Shown: positions 9,178-17,909 of the stretch, piece by piece
Layout: each line of letters opens with the position of its first letter
Numbering within the stretch: the first letter of the stretch is position 1
From: Dyadobacter alkalitolerans DSM 23607
GTDB taxonomy: Bacteria > Bacteroidota > Bacteroidia > Cytophagales > Spirosomataceae
DNA length: 64,000 nt
Reading direction: 5' to 3'
NCBI RefSeq assembly: GCF_000428845.1
Contig: NZ_AUAS01000001.1
Span: forward strand, 248,001 to 312,000
Program-made: the position numbers and the translations under genes
The notes under the pieces: model-generated
The model's input: only the letters and a program-made list of their open reading frames with translations
Told to the model about the DNA's origin: nothing
The model's database searches: none

Positions 9178-10089
9178 TTGAAATTCGCTGCAATAGATAT
9201 TGGATCCAACGGTGCCCGCATGCAAATATCTTCGGTGTTGCATGACGAGGGAATTTCCCGTTTTAAGAAGGTTGAATATGTCCGTTTTCCGCTAAGACTT
9301 GGCCACGATGTTTTTACAGAAGGCCGGATAAGTCCAAATAGTGAGGACCGGATGATGAAGCTTATGCTTGCTTATCAACTTTTGATGGAACTGCATGAAG
9401 TGGATGATTACATGGCTTGCTCGACTTCGGCCATGCGCGAAGCAGACAATGGTTATGAGGTCCGCGAACACATTCAGCAGCGCACCGGCATTCATATTCA
9501 GATCATCGACGGCCAGAAAGAAGCGGAACTGGTTAATAATGTTGTGGTTAAATCGCTGAGCGATGGCCAGTATATCCACATTGACGTAGGCGGCGGCAGC
9601 ACAGAACTGAATGTTTACAAAGACAGGCAGAAGATTGCCGCAAAGTCTTTCAAATTAGGTTCGGTAAGACTTTTGGAAGGGAAAGAATCTAAAAGCTCCT
9701 GGCTTAAAATCAAGGAATGGATCAATCAGTATGTTGACTATTCCCTGCCGATCGAAGCCGTTGGAACGGGTGGTAACATTAACAAATTGTTTGATCTTTC
9801 ATCAAAGCTTTCCGAAAGCTCCACCAGCCTGGATGAGATTGAAAGAATGCGTGACTACATTGCCTCTTTCACACTGGAAGAGCGAATCAATAAGCTACAA
9901 CTTAACCCGGACCGTGCGGATGTAATTGTTCCTGCGGGCGACATTTACACATCTGCAATGAAATGGGCGGGTGCTAATGTTATTCACGTGCCTGACGTGG
10001 GCCTGAAAGACGGCATGCTGCAATTACTTTACGATCGGGCATGCCGCAAAAAAAAGCCCGAGGTTAAGCCCGGGCCTTTGTCAGCGTAA
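9178..10089 (+). CDS. Ppx/GppA family exopolyphosphatase or pppGpp phosphatase
   Basis: The protein has the ASKHA-fold signatures of this family: AIDIGSNGARM at the N terminus (phosphate 1 loop), the MACSTSAMREADNG block near residue 80, and HIDVGGGSTELNV near residue 140 (phosphate 2 loop). At 303 residues it covers the two-lobe catalytic core without the long C-terminal HD domain of E. coli Ppx. Members degrade polyphosphate or pppGpp; which one cannot be told here. The start is TTG at 9178, needed to include the KFAAIDIGS segment at the usual distance. The last codons form half of a terminator shared with the opposing gene. Confidence 0.88.
   Translation: MKFAAIDIGSNGARMQISSVLHDEGISRFKKVEYVRFPLRLGHDVFTEGRISPNSEDRMMKLMLAYQLLMELHEVDDYMACSTSAMREADNGYEVREHIQQRTGIHIQIIDGQKEAELVNNVVVKSLSDGQYIHIDVGGGSTELNVYKDRQKIAAKSFKLGSVRLLEGKESKSSWLKIKEWINQYVDYSLPIEAVGTGGNINKLFDLSSKLSESSTSLDEIERMRDYIASFTLEERINKLQLNPDRADVIVPAGDIYTSAMKWAGANVIHVPDVGLKDGMLQLLYDRACRKKKPEVKPGPLSA
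10053..10079. terminator. Bidirectional terminator inside the 3' end of the Ppx/GppA gene
   Basis: AAAG-CCCG (10053-10060) pairs with CGGG-(C)-CTTT (10071-10079), preceded by an A run and followed by T-rich sequence. It is embedded in the last codons (KKKPEVKPGPLSA) and can serve both converging transcripts. Confidence 0.6.
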
Positions 10090-10098
10090 TTTATTAGG

Positions 10099-10467
10099 TT
10101 ACCAAACCTGTTCAAGATCCTTTGCGGAATATTTGTGATTTCTCTCCACAAAAACAGAGTCTTTTGCTTCGCGTTTCAATGCTAACGGGTTTTTCTTGCC
10201 CAACTTCGCGATAGCAGCAACCGGGAAAAGGATCACGAAAAAAACCAGGGATAACAATATCCGGCCATTGATCGCACCCAAAATCTCTGCAATCTTGTAC
10301 CATCCTTTTACGATCAAGTCTCCTGCTGCGGGGATTGCGATACTTAATACACCAACAGCCGCTGCTGCCATAAGAAGATACGGATACTTAGAGCCGAAAA
10401 TAAAGTAGAAAACGACTAAGCCTGTAACGATGACCAATTGCGCTTTGGCCTTATCTGATTCACTCAT
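10099..10467 (-). CDS. SxtJ-family small membrane protein
   Basis: From ATG 10467 this is a 122-residue protein beginning MSESDKAKAQLVIVTG, with three predicted membrane helices (about 9-26, 29-50 and 66-88) and a charged C-terminal tail. Helix pattern and genomic company fit the SxtJ family, first named from the saxitoxin cluster, where it sits beside carbamoyltransferase SxtI and small protein SxtK. The role is unknown; association with carbamoyl transfer at a membrane is a family-level inference. The frame stays open to ATG 10518, but that would start inside a hairpin (10489-10515), so 10467 is preferred. It is the last gene of the leftward carbamoyltransferase cluster. Confidence 0.7.
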   Translation of the reverse strand: MSESDKAKAQLVIVTGLVVFYFIFGSKYPYLLMAAAAVGVLSIAIPAAGDLIVKGWYKIAEILGAINGRILLSLVFFVILFPVAAIAKLGKKNPLALKREAKDSVFVERNHKYSAKDLEQVW

Positions 10468-10488
10468 TTGATATTTGGGATAATTTAA

Positions 10489-10515
10489 ATGCAGTGGCTT
10501 TGAAAACCACTGCAT
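10489..10515 (-). terminator. Perfect 9-bp stem between DUF5989 and SxtJ-like genes
   Basis: ATGCAGTGG (10489-10497) pairs with CCACTGCAT (10507-10515) around a 9-base loop; on the minus strand it is followed by TTTAAATT. It may be a weak terminator or attenuator that lowers expression of the SxtJ-like gene relative to upstream genes. Confidence 0.45.
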
Positions 10516-10546
10516 CAATTCTTAAAAGTCTAACTGATCGGATATA

Positions 10547-10696
10547 CTAGAATAGGGTGTAAATGAAAGGAGCAACCGCTGAACCTCCACCGATAACAAT
10601 CAGGACACCGATAAGCAGTAATACGACAATCACAGGAGCCAACCACCATTTCTTACGCTCCTTCATAAAGGCAAACAAGTCTGTCAAAAAATCCAT
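10547..10696 (-). CDS. DUF5989 (SxtK-like) 49-residue membrane peptide
   Basis: The minus strand from ATG 10696 to TAG 10547 encodes a 49-residue peptide. It opens MDFLTDLFAFMKERKKWW, continues with one long hydrophobic helix (about residues 19-36, LAPVIVVLLLIGVLIVI) and ends GGGSAVAPFIYTLF. This is the characteristic layout of DUF5989 proteins: a short amphipathic N terminus with FLKERKKWWL, then a helix, then a GSA(V/F)APFIYTLF tail. These peptides are regularly found next to SxtJ and a NodU/CmcH-type carbamoyltransferase, exactly as here. It probably forms an inner-membrane complex with SxtJ; no biochemical role is known to me. Short length makes it easy to miss in automated calls. Confidence 0.85.
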   Translation of the reverse strand: MDFLTDLFAFMKERKKWWLAPVIVVLLLIGVLIVIGGGSAVAPFIYTLF

Positions 10697-10768
10697 TTCT
10701 TTCGTTGTTTTTATTTCAAAGATAAATATTTCAATATTTTGTAATACTATTTTCCAATTATATTATTG

Positions 10769-11890
10769 TTAAGGCTTCTTCATTGCGTCTGTAAGCCTGT
10801 CTGCAATCAGTTTGTTCAATGTTGCGCTGCCGTGCCCGTCGTTTTTGCCTACGACACGTTCCTTTTCTGGAATTTTCAAAACGCCGTCATTAATGCCCAC
10901 CACCGTTACACCTTTTGAGCGCAGATAATCTTCGACAGGCTTGGTATAACCAGCACTTTTATCAACCTGAAAAAGGAACGGTATGAAAACCGCATACATT
11001 TTAGCACCTGTGCTGTCCCGGTAATCGATCATTTTGGAAAGATCTCTCAGGTGTGCATTAAGCACGGTTGTGTCGGTGTACGCAGTCTGGACAAATTTTT
11101 CAAATGTGCTGAAACCGGTGTGAGGCAATTGCCAATAGATGAAGTTGGGCAGATAAAAACGTTTTACCAATGTCGCCATAGGGCCTTTCAAATCGCCATA
11201 AGGCTCTGCGCCTGAAAGGGAAAGCCCTTTTTCGCGGCCTACTTTCTCAATGTCGTTGGGAAAATATTCCAGGACAATAACATCCGGTTTTACAGGAAAT
11301 TCTTCCAATCGTTTGGCTTCGTCACGCGTGTCAGCACCAGACATTCCCAAGTTATAAACAGAATGCTTGTCTGCACCTAGCGAAGCTTCCAGTTGATTGG
11401 AAAACCGCTCATTCACATCTTTCAAACCGTGACCGGCCGCAAACGAATCGCCAATAACGAGGATCTGCTTTTTGCCTGGCTCTTTCGTAATTTCCTTATC
11501 GTGGTAACCCAGTGAATTAATGGGTTTCCAGTACTTTTCCCACCATATCTGCGAAGCTTTGGAGAGCACACCTTCATGGCTTTGCGGAATGTACATGAAA
11601 ATGATTTCGAGGAAAATAAGCGTTACCAGGAGCGGGACGGTAATCGTGACAATGTTTGCCAAAAGTCCTTTTGCCTTGCTTTTTACAACGCCGTAATAGA
11701 ATATCCTGAGTATTTCAATAATGAGCAAAAACCAGAATGCAAACTTTGCCAGGCGAACGTACCAACTGTCTGCTTGCGGAAATCCGGGATAATCAAATTT
11801 TATCTGAAACTTATCAGGATAGAATAAGAAAATGAATAATAAGCCAAGAAATAAAATGCGGATAACGCTGGTAACTATTTTAGAAGCCAT
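10769..11890 (-). CDS. Membrane-anchored SGNH/GDSL-type hydrolase-like protein
   Basis: The 373-residue protein has three N-terminal membrane helices (about 5-24, 46-66, 79-101) followed by an SGNH domain. Block I is ILVIGDSFAAGHG with Ser149 as the expected nucleophile. A YNLGMSGADT block sits near 180, the oxyanion Asn is Asn212 in EYFPNDIE, and a C-terminal DGHGS supplies Asp and His. Such domains add or remove acyl or similar groups on glycans, usually outside the cytoplasm. It lies 28 bases downstream of the carbamoyltransferase and 72 bases before the DUF5989 peptide, so it belongs to the same operon. Substrate is unknown. Confidence 0.8.
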   Translation of the reverse strand: MASKIVTSVIRILFLGLLFIFLFYPDKFQIKFDYPGFPQADSWYVRLAKFAFWFLLIIEILRIFYYGVVKSKAKGLLANIVTITVPLLVTLIFLEIIFMYIPQSHEGVLSKASQIWWEKYWKPINSLGYHDKEITKEPGKKQILVIGDSFAAGHGLKDVNERFSNQLEASLGADKHSVYNLGMSGADTRDEAKRLEEFPVKPDVIVLEYFPNDIEKVGREKGLSLSGAEPYGDLKGPMATLVKRFYLPNFIYWQLPHTGFSTFEKFVQTAYTDTTVLNAHLRDLSKMIDYRDSTGAKMYAVFIPFLFQVDKSAGYTKPVEDYLRSKGVTVVGINDGVLKIPEKERVVGKNDGHGSATLNKLIADRLTDAMKKP

Positions 11891-11918
11891 TTGTGTATGT
11901 TATTGATATTCAAGGAAA

Positions 11919-13781
11919 TTAATCAAGAACAAATTCTTCTTTCCAGTTATCTTTTTCAAGCCATTCAGGCTGTTGTTTTTTATCAAAAATGAAATTGCCG
12001 ACTACAAGGTAATCCATTTCTGTCCGCATGAAACAGCGATATGCATCATTAGGTGTGCACACAATAGGCTCGCCGCGAACGTTGAAACTTGTGTTCACGA
12101 TAACCGCATAACCTGTAAGTGCTTTGAATGAATCGATCAGCTCATAGTAGCGCGGATTGGTTTCCTTATGAACAGTCTGGATCCTGGCGGAATAATCAAT
12201 GTGCGTAATGGAAGGAAGGTCTGAACGCTCGAAATAGAGCTTTTCCCGAAGGTCCATCGCACCATAATTAGCAGGAACCGGCTTGCGCCTTCCTTCTGCA
12301 ACAGGATGAACTAGAAGCATATACGGAGAGATTCCGTCATAATCGAAATATTCGGCGCAATCCTCTGCCAGAACCGAAGGCGCAAATGGCCTGAACGATT
12401 CGCGGTATTTAATTTTCAGGTTCAGTTTTTTCTGCATCTCGGCATTCCGGGGATCGCCCAGGATACTTCTTCCGCCCAATGCACGTGGCCCAAACTCCAT
12501 CCTGCCCTGAATCCAGCCTACTACATTTCCTTCGGAAAGCAATTTGGCTGCATCACCGGCCAGGTCTTTGAAATTTTCGTAATGCGTGTAAACGGCTTTA
12601 TATTTTTTAGCCGTCAATGCCACGTCCAGGTCTGAGAATGTTGGTCCGAGGTAAGATCCTCTCATCGCATCCGCTTTCCAGGTAATCTTTCTCTCCTGAC
12701 CAAAGAAAATATGATAAGCAGCCTGCGCCGCTCCCAATGCACCACCGGCGTCACCGGCAGCTGGTTGGATAAAAATATCTTTGAAAATATTGGCTTTCTG
12801 CAACTTACCGTTCGATACGCAGTTCAACGCGACCCCACCGGCCATACACAGATAATCCGCACCAGTAAGGCGTTTCGCTTCTTTTGCCATCCGGATCACC
12901 GCTTCTTCTGTAATGTTCTGAATAGCAAGTCCCAGGTTGCAATGAACTGGTTCAAGTGCGTCTTCCGGCCTTCTGGTTTTGAAGCCGAAAAGCGCTTCCC
13001 ATTTGTCCTCATTGACCATCTTCAAGCCCGTAGCATAATCAAAATAATCTTGATTCAGCCAAACGGAGCCGTCTTCTTTCAGTTCAATGAGGTCTTTGAG
13101 AATGATATCTTCGTACTTTTTGATATCAGGGGAAGTTGGGTTGCCATAAGGAGCCAGACCCATTAATTTATACTCACCGGAATTGACCCGGAAGCCAAGG
13201 AAATACGTAAATGCGGAATACAGAAGCCCCAATGAATGTGGAAATCTCAGTTCCTTTAAAATGCTGATATCTTTTCCTTCTCCCAAGCAAATGGAAGCTG
13301 TTGCCCATTCACCCACGCCATCAATGGTAAGAATGGCAGATTTTTCATACGGTGACGGATAGTAAGCGCTGGCCGCATGGGAAAGGTGATGTTCCGGAAA
13401 AAGCAGTTTTACTTTTTTCTTTTTATCATAACCCAATTTCACCAGCTCCTCATTGATCAGACGCTTTAAAAACATCTTCTCTTTAATCCAAACCGGCATT
13501 GCAGTTAGAAATGACCTCACTCCTTTCGGCGCAAATGCGTAATAGGTTTCGAGAAGTCGTTCGAATTTCAGAAGTGGTTTATCGTAAAAAACGATGGCAT
13601 CCAGTTCATTCAGGGTTAATCCGCCATATTCCAGGCAAAACTTCACTGCCTCGGAAGGGAATCCCGGATCATGTTTTTTTCGGGTGAAGCGCTCTTCCTG
13701 CGCTGCTGCAACAATTTCTCCGTTATCAATTAGGGCTGCCGCCGAATCATGATAAAAAGCTGAAATACCTAAAATTTTCAT
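11919..13781 (-). CDS. NodU/CmcH-type O-carbamoyltransferase (SxtI-like)
   Basis: These enzymes transfer the carbamoyl group of carbamoyl phosphate, via carbamoyl-AMP, to a hydroxyl of a sugar or natural product. The 620 residues match the family length. The N-terminal Kae1-like domain has MKILGISAFYHDSAAAL, EEHFTR-like QEERFTRKKHD and the metal-binding FPEHHLSHAASAY (His131, His132, His135), then LTIDGVGEWAT. The GGVALNCVSNGKL block sits near residue 320. The C-terminal YrdC-like domain carries GRMEFGPRALGGRSIL and VNTSFNVRGEPIV. Downstream genes on the same strand encode SGNH, DUF5989 and SxtJ-like proteins. A TAGCTTTG element (13886-13893, minus) upstream may be its -7 box. Confidence 0.93.
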   Translation of the reverse strand: MKILGISAFYHDSAAALIDNGEIVAAAQEERFTRKKHDPGFPSEAVKFCLEYGGLTLNELDAIVFYDKPLLKFERLLETYYAFAPKGVRSFLTAMPVWIKEKMFLKRLINEELVKLGYDKKKKVKLLFPEHHLSHAASAYYPSPYEKSAILTIDGVGEWATASICLGEGKDISILKELRFPHSLGLLYSAFTYFLGFRVNSGEYKLMGLAPYGNPTSPDIKKYEDIILKDLIELKEDGSVWLNQDYFDYATGLKMVNEDKWEALFGFKTRRPEDALEPVHCNLGLAIQNITEEAVIRMAKEAKRLTGADYLCMAGGVALNCVSNGKLQKANIFKDIFIQPAAGDAGGALGAAQAAYHIFFGQERKITWKADAMRGSYLGPTFSDLDVALTAKKYKAVYTHYENFKDLAGDAAKLLSEGNVVGWIQGRMEFGPRALGGRSILGDPRNAEMQKKLNLKIKYRESFRPFAPSVLAEDCAEYFDYDGISPYMLLVHPVAEGRRKPVPANYGAMDLREKLYFERSDLPSITHIDYSARIQTVHKETNPRYYELIDSFKALTGYAVIVNTSFNVRGEPIVCTPNDAYRCFMRTEMDYLVVGNFIFDKKQQPEWLEKDNWKEEFVLD

Positions 13782-13971
13782 TTACCTATTTAAAATTTTC
13801 CACTACAAACGCTTCCGGAGATATTTAAACCAGATGGCAATAGCGTGTTTTCCTGAACGAATGCACTATATGCTTAAATTGACGACAAAGCTAGCAAAAG
13901 TTGACACAAGTTAGGTATTATAGATTTTTTGACAAATAAGAATAATCCAACGGCAACGTTTTCGCCGCTGC

Positions 13972-15039
13972 CTAATCAGAATGTTCCAGTAACCGGGAAT
14001 CGATCAGATGCCCGGCCAGTTTGGAGGCAAAATTTTGTGCTCCCAGCTCGCTGACATGGCATACGTCGCAAAAAAAACGCCCATCCTGAGGCATATTCGC
14101 TGCCATATCAAAAAAATGTGCTTGCTTTCTTTTAGCCAGATCTGTCAGTATCTGATTATGCGACTGGATGCCTTTTTTCACATTATCCGCCTGCCCCCAT
14201 ATCGTTACGGGCGACGCATAATGGCAACCTGCAAAATGATCCATATCTTTTTGCTCGCCGGTCAGCTTCACTCCTTCCGGGAAATAGGACGCGTATTTCA
14301 TCAATAGCAACGCATCTCCGCGCTTGTTCGATATGTTAATAATGTTGGTGAGGTTTTCCCGGTATGGCAAGGCACTTCTAATATTGCTGCCGAATTTCGC
14401 AAAACCAGGATCAACCATATCCTGGCTCACATATACTTTCCGGGTAACCTTATCCCGCACACCCCTGATTACCAGCGCGCATACATAAGGAATAACTGTA
14501 AAATTAATTTCCGGATGGGCTTGGAGCAGATAAATGTCGCTATACCATTTAATGTGCGCATAATCGGCACAAAAATCTTTGTCAGGGATGCAATTTGCGC
14601 GGTTCTCGTTAATGGCCTCGTAATAGATGACCAGGTCAAACCGCTTGTCGGCCAGAAGTTTGTATTTAATAAGGTTATCGAGCGAAGTGTGGCCGGCTGC
14701 GGCTGTATTGTAGAAGGCAAACTTTTTTGATTTGCCATATTTCTTTTGAAGGATCGTATCAAGCCGCACTTCCATATTAGACCACGGTGTGCTGATCACC
14801 GAACCACCTAGGATCAACACGTCCTGAACATCGTCATCACTCCTGATGTCCTTCCTCATCATCTCTTTGAGTGTCGGATAAAAGCCTGTATACAAGTAAT
14901 CACCTGGCTTCAAAAATGGATAACCATAGCATACCAGCGCAATTCTGAGGATTATTTCAGTAGCGACGAAAAGGATTACAAAGAATATTAACGAAAAGAG
15001 GAACGAACGCCAAGCCATTCTGATAGTATAACGGCACAA
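13972..15039 (-). CDS. Membrane-anchored SGNH-like protein with altered block I
   Basis: A 355-residue protein with one N-terminal membrane helix (about 11-34) and a presumably external domain with SGNH features. Block I reads VLILGGSVIST, so the usual GDS is GGS with Ser80. YNTAAAGHTSLDN follows near residue 110 (block II-like), YYEAINEN near 140 could supply the block III Asn, and FCDVCHVSELG near the C terminus gives the Asp-x-x-His pair. It lies 190 bases upstream of the carbamoyltransferase on the same strand, and probably serves the same glycan pathway. An alternative start is ATG 15018 (MAWRSFLFSL). No substrate can be given. Confidence 0.65.
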   Translation of the reverse strand: MCRYTIRMAWRSFLFSLIFFVILFVATEIILRIALVCYGYPFLKPGDYLYTGFYPTLKEMMRKDIRSDDDVQDVLILGGSVISTPWSNMEVRLDTILQKKYGKSKKFAFYNTAAAGHTSLDNLIKYKLLADKRFDLVIYYEAINENRANCIPDKDFCADYAHIKWYSDIYLLQAHPEINFTVIPYVCALVIRGVRDKVTRKVYVSQDMVDPGFAKFGSNIRSALPYRENLTNIINISNKRGDALLLMKYASYFPEGVKLTGEQKDMDHFAGCHYASPVTIWGQADNVKKGIQSHNQILTDLAKRKQAHFFDMAANMPQDGRFFCDVCHVSELGAQNFASKLAGHLIDSRLLEHSD

Positions 15040-15118
15040 AACCTTAGCCGAAAAAGGAAAAATTACCCTTCCACCACACCGACCTGCCTATATACGAACA
15101 GAAATTACTTTTGGATCA

Positions 15119-15505
15119 CTACACCATAATTTTAGTTGGTTTATGTTGCTCGTCGAGCGCTACGAAGGTGAATATGCCGGTTACTGCTTTTTCTCGGCCT
15201 TCTTCATACATTTTCTCCACAAAAATGTCCACTCGCACCTTCATACTCGTATTTCCGACCGTTTCCACACGCCCGATAAGCTCAATAATGGTCCCCGCGG
15301 GAATAGCATGCGTGAAGTCAATACGGTCGGTTGAGACTGTAACACAGCGTAATCTGGAAAAACGGGTGGCGGCAATGAATGCCACTTCGTCCATCATAGA
15401 CAATGCGGTTCCTCCGAAAAGGGTGTCGTAATGATTGGTGTTATTAGGAAACACCGTTTTAAAAACGCGTGCTTCGGAGGCAATGATCCTTTCTTCTAAT
15501 GTCAA
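15119..15505 (-). CDS. Hotdog-fold acyl-CoA thioesterase
   Basis: A 128-residue single hotdog domain of the YciA/acyl-CoA thioesterase type. Conserved features are PNNTNHYDTLFGGTALSMMDEVAFIAATRFSR, containing the N-x-x-x-TLFGG segment and the catalytic-region aspartate, and VSTDRIDFTHAIPAGTIIELIGRV. These enzymes hydrolyse fatty acyl-CoA in the cytoplasm; chain-length preference is unknown. It is a leftward gene standing between the SGNH gene and the broken sugar-phosphate deaminase and has no evident functional link to either. Confidence 0.88.
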   Translation of the reverse strand: MTLEERIIASEARVFKTVFPNNTNHYDTLFGGTALSMMDEVAFIAATRFSRLRCVTVSTDRIDFTHAIPAGTIIELIGRVETVGNTSMKVRVDIFVEKMYEEGREKAVTGIFTFVALDEQHKPTKIMV

Positions 15506-15559
15506 AACAGTATTATTTTATTTTTTGGCAAAGGTAAAAAAGAGTCACGCCAACAGCGC

Positions 15560-16293
15560 CTATTCTGCTATTAGTTTTGCCGACTCCGAATCCAGCAGAA
15601 ATTCTGCATTCATATGGTTCTGTAAAATAGTTGCAGGAAAAGCCGTCGTCACCGGAAATGCCATTGCACGCTGTATCACAGGCGCTTTCTCACTTCCTGC
15701 TGCTATCAAAATCGCGGTTTTTGCCTCCATAATGTGCTGGATCCCGACCGTAATTCCCTTGGTGATCGTGGTCGGCTTCTGAAAATACTTTGCCCGACTT
15801 CCATTGTCACGTTTTCCAGCTCCGAAACATGGGCATAGCTACCCCACGGCGTTCCGGGTTCATTTAAGGCCAAATGTCCGTTCATTCCCACACCCAGAAT
15901 GATCATATCCAATCCACCCAGATTTTCAAGAACCTTGTTAACCCGCTTGCATTCTTCTTCGGGATTAATGGCTTTTCCATCAAAAAACACGATCTGATCG
16001 GCACGTAAGCCAATTGGTTTTAAAAAATCCTTATTAAGTAAATTCCGGCAGCCGCCATCATCTTCCGCTCCAAAACCGATCCATTCATCGAGGCCGATAA
16101 AAACACATTGGGAAAAATCTGTCATGCCTCTTTGATTTGCAGACACCAGGATTTCGAACATGCCCAGCGGCGTGCTGCCGGAGGGCAGACAAATAACGGC
16201 GGAAGGTTTTTTGGCCAGTAATGCCATTACACGCTCGGCAGCGGCAAGGCTCATGGCTTTATAATCGGGGTAAATGTTCAGTTTTGGTTTCAT
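15560..16293 (-). pseudogene. Glucosamine-6-phosphate deaminase-like gene with a frameshift
   Basis: Residues 1-168 read as a NagB-family sugar-phosphate isomerase/deaminase: LPSGSTPLGMFEIL, GLDEWIGFG and LGVGMNGHLALNEPG. After MEVGQ the frame fails and runs into unrelated sequence ending at 15706. In the next frame the protein resumes as KYFQKPTTITKGITVGIQHI and ends LIAE at 15560, giving a family-length product of about 244 residues if one A is added in the A run at 15789-15791 (minus strand). The lesion is therefore a single-base deletion. It could be a genuine recent mutation, a sequencing error, or less likely programmed slippage. If functional, it would convert an amino-sugar phosphate to a ketose phosphate and ammonia. 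Confidence 0.8.
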
Positions 16294-16438
16294 TGTTTAA
16301 ATAAAATGTAGTTAAAAACGGTCTTGAATACATTCTTTTCACCTAAGAAACATTTATCCTTTAAAAACACCAAAAACTGAAAGTCCAATCCTAACTTTAC
16401 CGCAATAAACCTGATTGTTCATTCTCACTAAATAAAAA

Positions 16439-17839
16439 ATGGAATACCGTATAGAAAAAGATACCATGGGTGAAGTGCAGGTGCCGGCTCATGTATACTG
16501 GGGCGCACAAACACAACGCTCGATCCAGAACTTTCCTATTGCTCAGGATATCAATAAAATGCCAAAGGAAATCATCAAGGCATTTGCATATTTGAAAAAA
16601 GCCGCAGCCATTACCAACTACGAGGCCGGCATTCTTCCAAAAGAAAAGAGCGACCTAATCGGACAGATTTGTGACGAAATCTTAACGGAAAAGCTCGACG
16701 ACCAGTTTCCGCTCGTGGTGTGGCAAACAGGCTCAGGAACGCAATCCAATATGAACTGCAATGAAGTGATCGCTTACAGAGGGCATGTGTTGCAAGGTGG
16801 CCAGCTGGCTGATAAAACGAAATTCCTTCATCCGAATGATGATGTGAACAAGTCACAGTCTTCCAACGACACCTATCCTACGGCTATGCACATCGCGGCC
16901 TACAAGATCCTGATCGATGTCACCATCCCAGGCATCATCAAGCTGAGGGACACATTGAAAGCAAAATCCGAAGCTTTCAGAAATGTGGTGAAAATCGGTC
17001 GTACGCACTTTATGGACGCGACCCCGCTTACATTGGGACAGGAATTTTCCGGTTACGCTTCACAATTAGACCACGGCCTGCGTGCGATTTATAACACATT
17101 AGCGCATCTTTCCGAGCTTGCGTTGGGCGGAACAGCCGTTGGAACAGGCATTAACACGCCCGAAGGATATTCTGAAAACGTTGCCCGTCACATTGCATCA
17201 TTAACAGGCCTGCCATTTATCACTGCTGAAAACAAATTCGAAGCATTAGCAGCGCACGACGCGATCGTTGAAGCACACGGCGCATTGAAAACGGTTGCTG
17301 TAAGTTTGATGAAGATTGGTAACGACATCCGTATGTTATCGTCCGGCCCACGTTCGGGGATCGGTGAAATCCATATTCCGGACAATGAGCCGGGAAGCTC
17401 GATTATGCCGGGTAAGGTAAATCCTACGCAATGTGAAGCCATGACAATGGTAGCAGCACAGGTGATGGGCAATGACGTAGCCATCGGCATCGGCGGTTCC
17501 AATGGTCATTTTGAGCTGAATGTTTTCAAACCTTTAATGGCTTACAACTTCCTGCATTCAGCACGCCTGATCGGGGATGTATGCGTTTCCTTTAATGATA
17601 ACTGCGCGGTGGGCATCGAACCTTTGCATGAGAACATTAAGAAGCACGTAAACAACTCGCTGATGCTGGTAACTGCTTTGAATACAAAAATAGGTTACTA
17701 CAAAGCTGCTGAAATCGCGCAAACGGCACATAAAAACGGCTCAACGCTGAAAGAAACGGCTGTGGGACTGGGTTACCTGACGCCGGAAGAGTTCGACGCC
17801 TGGGTGAAACCGGAAGAAATGGTTGGTGACAATAAATAG
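16439..17839 (+). CDS. fumC: Class II fumarate hydratase
   Basis: Catalyses reversible hydration of fumarate to L-malate in the TCA cycle, as an iron-independent homotetramer. The 466 residues carry the class II signatures [11 protein letters not shown]-like [16 protein letters not shown] (about 98-112), [26 protein letters not shown] with the catalytic-site His, and the fumarase/aspartase signature [15 protein letters not shown] near residue 320. Start ATG 16439 gives [16 protein letters not shown], the standard FumC beginning. It is divergent from the broken deaminase gene and followed by a clear terminator, so it is monocistronic. Confidence 0.96.
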   Translation: MEYRIEKDTMGEVQVPAHVYWGAQTQRSIQNFPIAQDINKMPKEIIKAFAYLKKAAAITNYEAGILPKEKSDLIGQICDEILTEKLDDQFPLVVWQTGSGTQSNMNCNEVIAYRGHVLQGGQLADKTKFLHPNDDVNKSQSSNDTYPTAMHIAAYKILIDVTIPGIIKLRDTLKAKSEAFRNVVKIGRTHFMDATPLTLGQEFSGYASQLDHGLRAIYNTLAHLSELALGGTAVGTGINTPEGYSENVARHIASLTGLPFITAENKFEALAAHDAIVEAHGALKTVAVSLMKIGNDIRMLSSGPRSGIGEIHIPDNEPGSSIMPGKVNPTQCEAMTMVAAQVMGNDVAIGIGGSNGHFELNVFKPLMAYNFLHSARLIGDVCVSFNDNCAVGIEPLHENIKKHVNNSLMLVTALNTKIGYYKAAEIAQTAHKNGSTLKETAVGLGYLTPEEFDAWVKPEEMVGDNK

Positions 17840-17858
17840 TTTTAGATAATATTTAAAC

Positions 17859-17887
17859 AAATGCTCTGCCCGACCGGCGGAGCATTT
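17859..17887 (+). terminator. Intrinsic terminator of fumC
   Basis: AAATGCTCTGCC pairs with GGCGGAGCATTT as a 12-bp stem with one G-T wobble and a 5-base loop, followed by GTTTTG. It begins 20 bases after the fumC stop. Confidence 0.75.
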
Positions 17888-17909
17888 GTTTTGATAAACG
17901 GCTACGCTG

